From contig NC_089320.1 of the NCBI RefSeq assembly GCF_036669915.1, forward strand, positions 15,167,590 through 15,231,589: a stretch of DNA of 64,000 nucleotides, in the 5' to 3' direction. Under the pieces are notes generated by a model. The model was not told the origin of the DNA. It was given only the letters and a program-made list of their open reading frames with translations, and ran no database searches. Of the stretch, positions 57,610 to 64,000 are shown one piece after another. Each line of letters begins with the position of its first letter. Positions within the stretch are counted from its first letter, which is position 1. The translations under genes and the position numbers were made by a program. The DNA is from Pocillopora verrucosa (Eukaryota > Cnidaria > Anthozoa > Scleractinia > Pocilloporidae).

Positions 57610-60291
57610 CTAATAAGGTCTCCACACTCCCTTTGGCGTTGTGGTACCGTTCCGTTCGTGAAGGACCGTGTCCGCGTGTGAAACCTCGAGTCCTGTGTGG
57701 TGATTTACAACGTGATTTGACATATTATCAATAGGCTCCTGCTTCAACGAGATCATTCCGTGCCCGTCGCTTCTGGGCAGACCGTTAAAGCTACCCACGC
57801 TGTTCAAATCCACGTTTCCAAGAGGTAGCGGTATCCTCTGTGTAACAGCGGGGCTTCCTACCCCCATGCTTTGTCCCACAAGGGGCATCACACCAGGTCT
57901 CGACATGGGGAATGTCACCCCCGCAGTGGTGTTCGCCTGCGTGATAGCTCCCACTGATGTAGTTTGAGTTATTGGCATGTTTACCTTAGTCATTGCTGTT
58001 TGTTGCATGAATGGTTGTGGACGAAAGGTGTATCCATTGTTCACCATGCCATTAGGCAAACTATTGTTGTTCAACATAGAGTTGTTAACAACGGAATTCG
58101 TTCCGGGAGACGTGTTCAGCTGCTGGCATTGTGAAGAGAACATGCTGTGAGCAGGATCCATGGGCGGTGCCGGGCACACTTGATTCATGCCTCCGCCGAT
58201 ACCGTCTGATACTGTTGTCAGAGTCGTGTTCGTTGTAGCTTGCGGCGATGAACGAAATGGAAACTGCGCTATGCCCTGAAATCTTGGTTCGGAGTAATGA
58301 GGAAGCATGGGTACATTACCACTCGAATTCTGCAAGTTCACTTGAGGTCTAGGCGCTGAGAGTGGGTTTAGTGCCGTTAAGTTTACTTGAGCATCTGGTG
58401 GAGCGTGAGGCGGCAAATTCGGGCCTAAAAATCCCGGAAAGCCAGCGTGGAAACCCCACGTGGACGGTGAACGGATTTGATTGCTATCTGTAAATAAAAG
58501 AAACAAAACATATTGCACTTGTTTTGAATAGCACAGCGAACTCCCCACAGGTTTATAATGATACTAAAGAGTGCCTCCAGAGGTTATTTTGATAACGAAA
58601 TATGGGAGTAAAGCTTAGGAATTAGCAAAGAGCTGAATTCCTTCTTTGTTCACTACATCGAACAATGCTATCCGCGCGCACTCGAATAAAACATCGATAC
58701 GTAGAGCTTTTTCCGGTTTTAAAAGAGATAAATTCTTTTGTTATGGCATCTTTAGATAAAGAATACTCCAAGATCATCGATATCGAGCTTTCCCATAATC
58801 ATTGAATCTAGTAGATACAAACCACATAATAAGAGGTAACCAAAAACAATTAGTTTGCTAAGTCAACTCCAATTAAATGTAACAAAATTGGTTTACCGCA
58901 CGTTATCGAGGGCACGTAGATCTCTCCTAAGTTTTGAAACAACATTTTCAAGGTAAAAAGAAACTACGACAGAAAAAAAAAGTAAAAAGCTTTCCTCGGC
59001 AGCTCAAGATACCCATTAAAGATCGTCGGCTGGCGCCATTTCCTATTTCCGATTCATTGTGGCACTGTTTCAATTCCAGAACATTTGAATTACAAAAAGC
59101 CACATTTGGTTTTGATTGAAATCTTTGATTTAGTCTCCTTGGATATTTTTAGGACACCATCGAAACCTCATTGTTTAAAATGAAGACTTGTATGCAGCCG
59201 AATCTCACGACTGAAAAGGGGAACATTCTTAATCCTGATTTAAGATCACTTAGATGGAAATGTCTTGCGAACGAAATGAGGAGTCCATCGCGACACTTAT
59301 GAACGCAAACTAAGTCCGTCAAGTAAATATTGACCGAATACCCGATTTTGCACATTGTTCACTTGATGACACTATCTTTACAAAGGGTCTAAGATTCAAC
59401 CATGCAACAGCCTTAAAGATTCCGTTTTTACGAATGATTATTGAGACGTTGGTATTAATGCTTTCGTTCTCCTCAACAGTTGTATCACTAGTCTATAGGA
59501 AAAGACCAGTAGAGAGTGTTAGTTTAATTATCGGTTTCCTAAAAGGAAATTAGGAAAAAAATTTAACACTGTGGAAAGGTGTGATCTTGAGGAGAGTTTT
59601 TCGTTGTCTAGACGGGAAAAAAGGGCGTTAATGTTTCCGTTTTGTACGAGTTGCATTAGGCAAGTCAGCCGACGTCAAATAAGAGTTTCAACTATTTCTT
59701 TAAAAGAACTATCGTAAAAAAAAACCTAGATGGCTGGGTGACCAGTATTAGAAAAATTGCTAAGTAAAGATGGCCTAGGATTTTAAACAAAAGTAAACAA
59801 TATCAGCTTATTAACCGTGCCTGTACGAAAAAGAGTTGGGAAAAAACGAAAAATTGCAGTCTTGTCTCTCGCGATTTCAACTAAACAAAAACAGTGCTGT
59901 GCTTATGACGAAGCGGTTCCGGAAACCAGATTTTAAATGTTCCTTGTCTAACCATTTCCTCCACCCTTTCGCAACATTCCTCTTAAGCTGATAGCAGACG
60001 GAGAAACCAGAAAACTCCAAAAATGGCCTTTTTTCAAAGCTTCTTACAAAGTAAATGAAGGTTTTAACACATAGCTCTACTTACCGGGAGCGAGCGCGCT
60101 GAAGGCTGATGTACCGTCCGGGGGTAATTTGACGGGTTGCAAAGGACCTGGGTGAAGCTCTGTAAACGGGCCGAAGCTGTTGTCTCTAATAGAGCGACGG
60201 AGGCCTTCAAATCCCAACTCTGAGAGACGATCTGAAAAATGAAATTGGTCGTAGCCTGCTTGGTCTCTCTCGTCTGAACGGGTTCTGTGTC
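57610..60291 (-). CDS. Runx: Runx transcription factor, last two exons (partial)
   Basis: Two exons on the minus strand: 60085-60291 (207 nt) and 57610-58487 (878 nt, with TAG stop). Acceptors are TTGATAG and TTTACAG; the donor after the first is GTAAGTAG; both introns are phase 1 and the frame joins exactly. The first exon carries HFSDRLSEL, matching the conserved SERLSEL region that follows the Runt domain. The second starts SNQIRSPSTWGFH, like the QIQPSPPWSY start of the vertebrate last exon, is rich in Asn, Gln, Pro and Thr, has an LKQEP motif and ends in VWRPY, the Groucho/TLE recruitment motif. Runx proteins bind TGYGGT DNA with CBF-beta in the nucleus. The Runt domain is not in the window and must lie beyond 64000 on the upstream side. 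Confidence 0.9.
58488..60084 (-). other. Runx last intron
   Basis: 1597 bp between the two exons with GT-AG ends. No repeats or other genes were recognised. Confidence 0.8.
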
Positions 60292-63200
60292 CTATCAAGG
60301 AAAAATGAATTTCCTGTCATAAGAGCAACTTGACGCCAGCCCAAGTTGTTGTAACTTTGGATGCGTGTAAAAAGCTCCCATTTGGGAAATATGCCAAGAG
60401 GCATCTTTCTATTCACAGAAGTCGAAATAAATCGTATCAAGGATTCCCACGTGTTATTATTCCTTAATCATGACTCGGTACTGAATTGGGACTAGGGTGA
60501 GATTTGTTATTAAATTCACGTCGAGTGCCATCTTGTATTTGCAACCGTTAGCAAGTAAATTGAGGGAAATTTAAACTGGAAAGAACGAACTGTATTTAGA
60601 ATATTCGGACAATTTCACCCTTAACACAAGAACAAGCGCTCGTTTAATAAACACTGGCCGCGATTTCTCCCCTTCACGAAGGAAGCAATGAATAAAAAAA
60701 GACTATTAGGTTGCCTTCATTCGCTCAATAACTATCCTTGCGACAGAATTTGAATATGACCGCGATCCTAAATCCCTAACATTGCTTCATTTGGCTGAGA
60801 GGATATAAACGTCATGAGAAGATTAAAAAAGCTAAGTTTTCGAAGTACGGTTATTTATAGCTTTTGGAAAAGAAAGGGGTTATCGGAAGAACTTATACGG
60901 AAATTTACCATTTATAAAATGCTGCAGGCAAATGCGTCGTGTACAAAAAACGCTGAAGAGCTGAAAACTTTGTCGACAATCTACGTATAAAATCAAGGAA
61001 TGTTTGCAAAGCGCTGGATATTGCTCGCTTAATTGAGAATTTGAATCAGTCACGATCGGTAGTTCCTTTTTGCTATGAAATTCTGGGTTAAAAAATCAGT
61101 GAAAAATTGGAAATGTAGCAGGGAAAGGCACGATGTTCAACCACAGGTTTGAACAGCTCTTTTTTTTCATCAATTTCGACAAAATGAAGCCTAAGTAGCA
61201 GCGTGGTTCTCTCTTGGAAAAATCCACAAGTTCGTTTCTCTCCTAGTGTGAACAGTTGGACGCTAAAAGAATTATCAACAGGCCAAGTTCGGGGACTCTT
61301 TGTACGACTATTAATTACATTAAAACTGCGGTATCGGAGAACCCAGTTCAGCTGAGAATCCACTAGCTTCGAATTATAACATTGCATGAGGTACACAGCA
61401 GAAGATCTGTAATCGTCTTTGCAAAAAATTCAAGCTCGATCTTGATAATTTACGTCACCATGAAGCAGAAGCGAGAAGATTTCTATACATCAGTTTACAT
61501 TTTGAAATATCAAAATTAAATGCTCAGATCTTCTATCAGCTATATCATTATTATTGCTTTTAAATCAATGTTTGAATTTTCCTGCTTTAAAGGTCTGACA
61601 AGCTGCTCTTTGAATCTTGTTATTTTAATTTTTTTCTAACTATTTCCTTTGGAATTTAGAGTAAATGATGGATACTTCTTACATCAGAGACCTTAAATCA
61701 TATGATTTTATGCTATTCACCGAGTTTTGCTGAGACTGAAAAGGTTTCTCGACAATTTGTGGATTTTCCGGTTTAAGAAAATTACATAATATCACTCAAA
61801 ACTTATGGCCAATTATTCTATTGCAAGCCATTTAACAAGTAGGCCAAATGATTTTATGCCAAAGACGGTGGATTTAATAGGAAAGATAAGAGAAAGAGAA
61901 AATTTGGTTTTAGAAAGGTCGTGCTTTGAAGTGAGTCCTTTATCGCTGACTACCCACGCTTACATCAGATGCTAATGAGAAATAAAAAAATGATGTGGAT
62001 GCAAATGAAGAAGAGTCGCATGTTCATCATTTGGAAAAAATTTTCAAGTCTTTGTAAAGACGGAGAAATCTTGCGATAAGAGTTGCTTGATGTTGGTTTC
62101 TTCGCGAAATTTAATGGTTTTAAAATTTTAGTGAATTCAATATAAAATTTGAGGTTACTTTTGGTAAAAAATGTATTGCTTGGTGAAGTAGGTTTATTGC
62201 TTGGGAGACAAAGTTCATGATTTTTTTTTAAATAGAGAGTTATAAGAGAATTCTCCAAGCTTGATCTCTCTGACAGAATAATTGCTATTTTGTGGTTTGA
62301 GGGTGAACTTCTATGATGGTGAGGCAAAATTGGGACTCCAAAAGATTCAATACAATGACTATATATGTGGTTATTACCAAACAAACTTCTTATATTTCAC
62401 TTAAACCTTACCAAAAGAAACCACATTGAGGCCAGTTTTGGCAAGCAACTTCAATATGTTTGGAAAAAATTGATCTAATAAGATTTGCCCAAAAAAATTA
62501 TTTAATGACTTGATTGATTTTAGAAAGGATTTATCCTTCTTTGAGCTTCACAAACTCCCTTCTTTATGGATGTAAATAATATTTTTTTTTTGTCAAAAGA
62601 CATATTGAATTCCCTGAACATCTGGCTTTTAATTGAAATATTTTTGTCCAAAGGGGCTTCTGTGTTTGTCATAAAATATTAAAATGACACAATACCCAAC
62701 AGTGACAAAAATCTTCATAATCAATAATGAATCTGTCATTTTCTAGTAGGCTTATATGCATAGCTATGGTCTAGTTTCAAATTACTTCTTTTGTTTATCT
62801 CGAACCAAAACCATGAATTTTGATTTTTGGACATCTATATGATTTTGGTGGTTTCAAGTTAAAAGTTTCATTTTGACCTTGCCACCATAAAATATAGATT
62901 TTGTTGACGCTGGTAGGGTTTTGGTTTATTTCCACAAAAATCTGGACAAGTTTTGGAAGAAAAAATTTTAATTGACTCATGAAGAGCTGAAAGTCACACT
63001 AAGGGATTTTGGTTTTGGATGAAATTATGTTCTATTTTTTTCTTAACTATCAATAATGACAATTAAAAGCAGATCAGCTAAAAATCCCATTTTGAGGCCT
63101 AGCCAAGAAATGTAGTATTATTGCCTTTCACCCAGTAAAAAAATCAGAAATAAATACACAGAAGAAGTAAATCAATTACTGTCCTAATTCAATTAAAAAG

Positions 63201-64000
63201 GAAAACCAAAAGTAAAATTGAACTTTCTTCATAGGGCAGGATCAGATAAAACTCAAAACTAAAAACTAATTAGTCAATTTTTACTTCAACATATGTTTCT
63301 CTCCAGAAATTAAAAATAAACTCTATTTATTTGACTACATAATTCTGTTTGCTGAAACCCTTAGCTGAACTGCACCAAAAGTACACTTGATTGTTTGCTT
63401 TCAATTTCTAGTCTTGCCTTGCTCTTTGTCTCTAAGACATCCAATTTCGGAGTATGTTTTATCTGATTTATTAGCCTGATTAAGACGAAAGAGAAATGCT
63501 ATTAAATTAACAAATGCATTTCTAAAAGCCTCGCGAAGACAGGTGAAATGGCATTACAACCTATTTGCCACCTGCCCTGCCACCTGCATCTGTATTGTAT
63601 GGATTCTTCAAAACATACGATAATAAATTCAATTAACGCAGCAACCAATGGGTTTCGCCCGTTTTATGAATCATTAATTGCAAATTAAACATTAATCATG
63701 TTCCCGCGTATCGCTTGAATCACTTGTCCCCGCTACGCGTGGCTTCGGCATAGAATGAGACAACGGGATGGCTGTATTTATCTAAACACAGCGTATGTTT
63801 ATTTGCGGTAAGGCGGCCAGCATTCATGAATCTAAACAACATAGCAGCACCCGTTTCAAAATGAACCCGCAAATTTTTTATCTGTTTTAGGTTTCAACAG
63901 TATCGACAAAGTCAGGCCACTGCGGCAAAAACACTACAGACTTGTATGTTTCGGAATGGTCTTGTTGTGGCCGCGAATACCTCGAGATATTAAAAGCTAC
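60292..64000 (-). other. Runx upstream intron sequence, no exon recognised
   Basis: I searched the minus strand for Runt-domain coding segments and saw none. The sequence is AT-rich. A TGCGGT motif (Runx consensus) occurs at about 63803; a single hexamer is weak evidence. Confidence 0.45.

Noticed and set aside
60292-64000. Runt-domain exons of Runx
   Set aside because: Searched by eye on the minus strand; no conserved Runt segment was found, so they are placed outside the window.

Overview
The window looks like nuclear DNA of an anthozoan cnidarian (stony coral or sea anemone); the genus cannot be decided from sequence. The base composition is AT-rich, genes are sparse, and two receptors are intronless class A GPCRs. 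There is a damaged BEL/Pao retrotransposon, SINEs and MITEs of types I associate with cnidarian genomes, and the 3' end of a Runx gene. No bacterial features were seen.

1-24.7 kb is a threefold duplicated region. Direct repeats at about 0.2-4.7, 14.1-17.5 (continuing at about 19.0-19.7) and 21.2-24.7 kb each carry one small four-exon gene on the minus strand (A 1953-4504, B 15099-17330, C 21544-24462). I assembled these genes by hand from splice sites. They predict proteins of 129, 124 and 116 residues made of three short cysteine units (mostly C-x2-C-x9-C-x2-C-Y), about one unit per exon, with all introns in phase 2. I do not recognise the family; it is the best candidate here for something undescribed. 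Mobile elements fill the gaps between copies: a 2.26 kb DNA element with 65-bp TIRs just upstream of gene A, the BEL/Pao element at 8200-12348, and a 1.5 kb TIR element with a 9-bp target duplication just upstream of gene B.

24.7-39 kb is a receptor neighbourhood: two intact intronless GPCRs on the minus strand (29700-31169 and 37775-38737), with decayed receptor tails and a receptor N-terminus in duplicated blocks around them, which indicates local birth and death of receptor genes.

39-57 kb is mostly non-coding, with SINEs, MITEs, local tandem repeats, a second hammerhead-like motif and a few isolated possible exons.

57.6-60.3 kb on the minus strand holds the last two exons of a Runx transcription factor, ending in the Groucho-binding VWRPY motif. 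The Runt domain is not visible in the remaining 3.7 kb and presumably lies beyond the window end.
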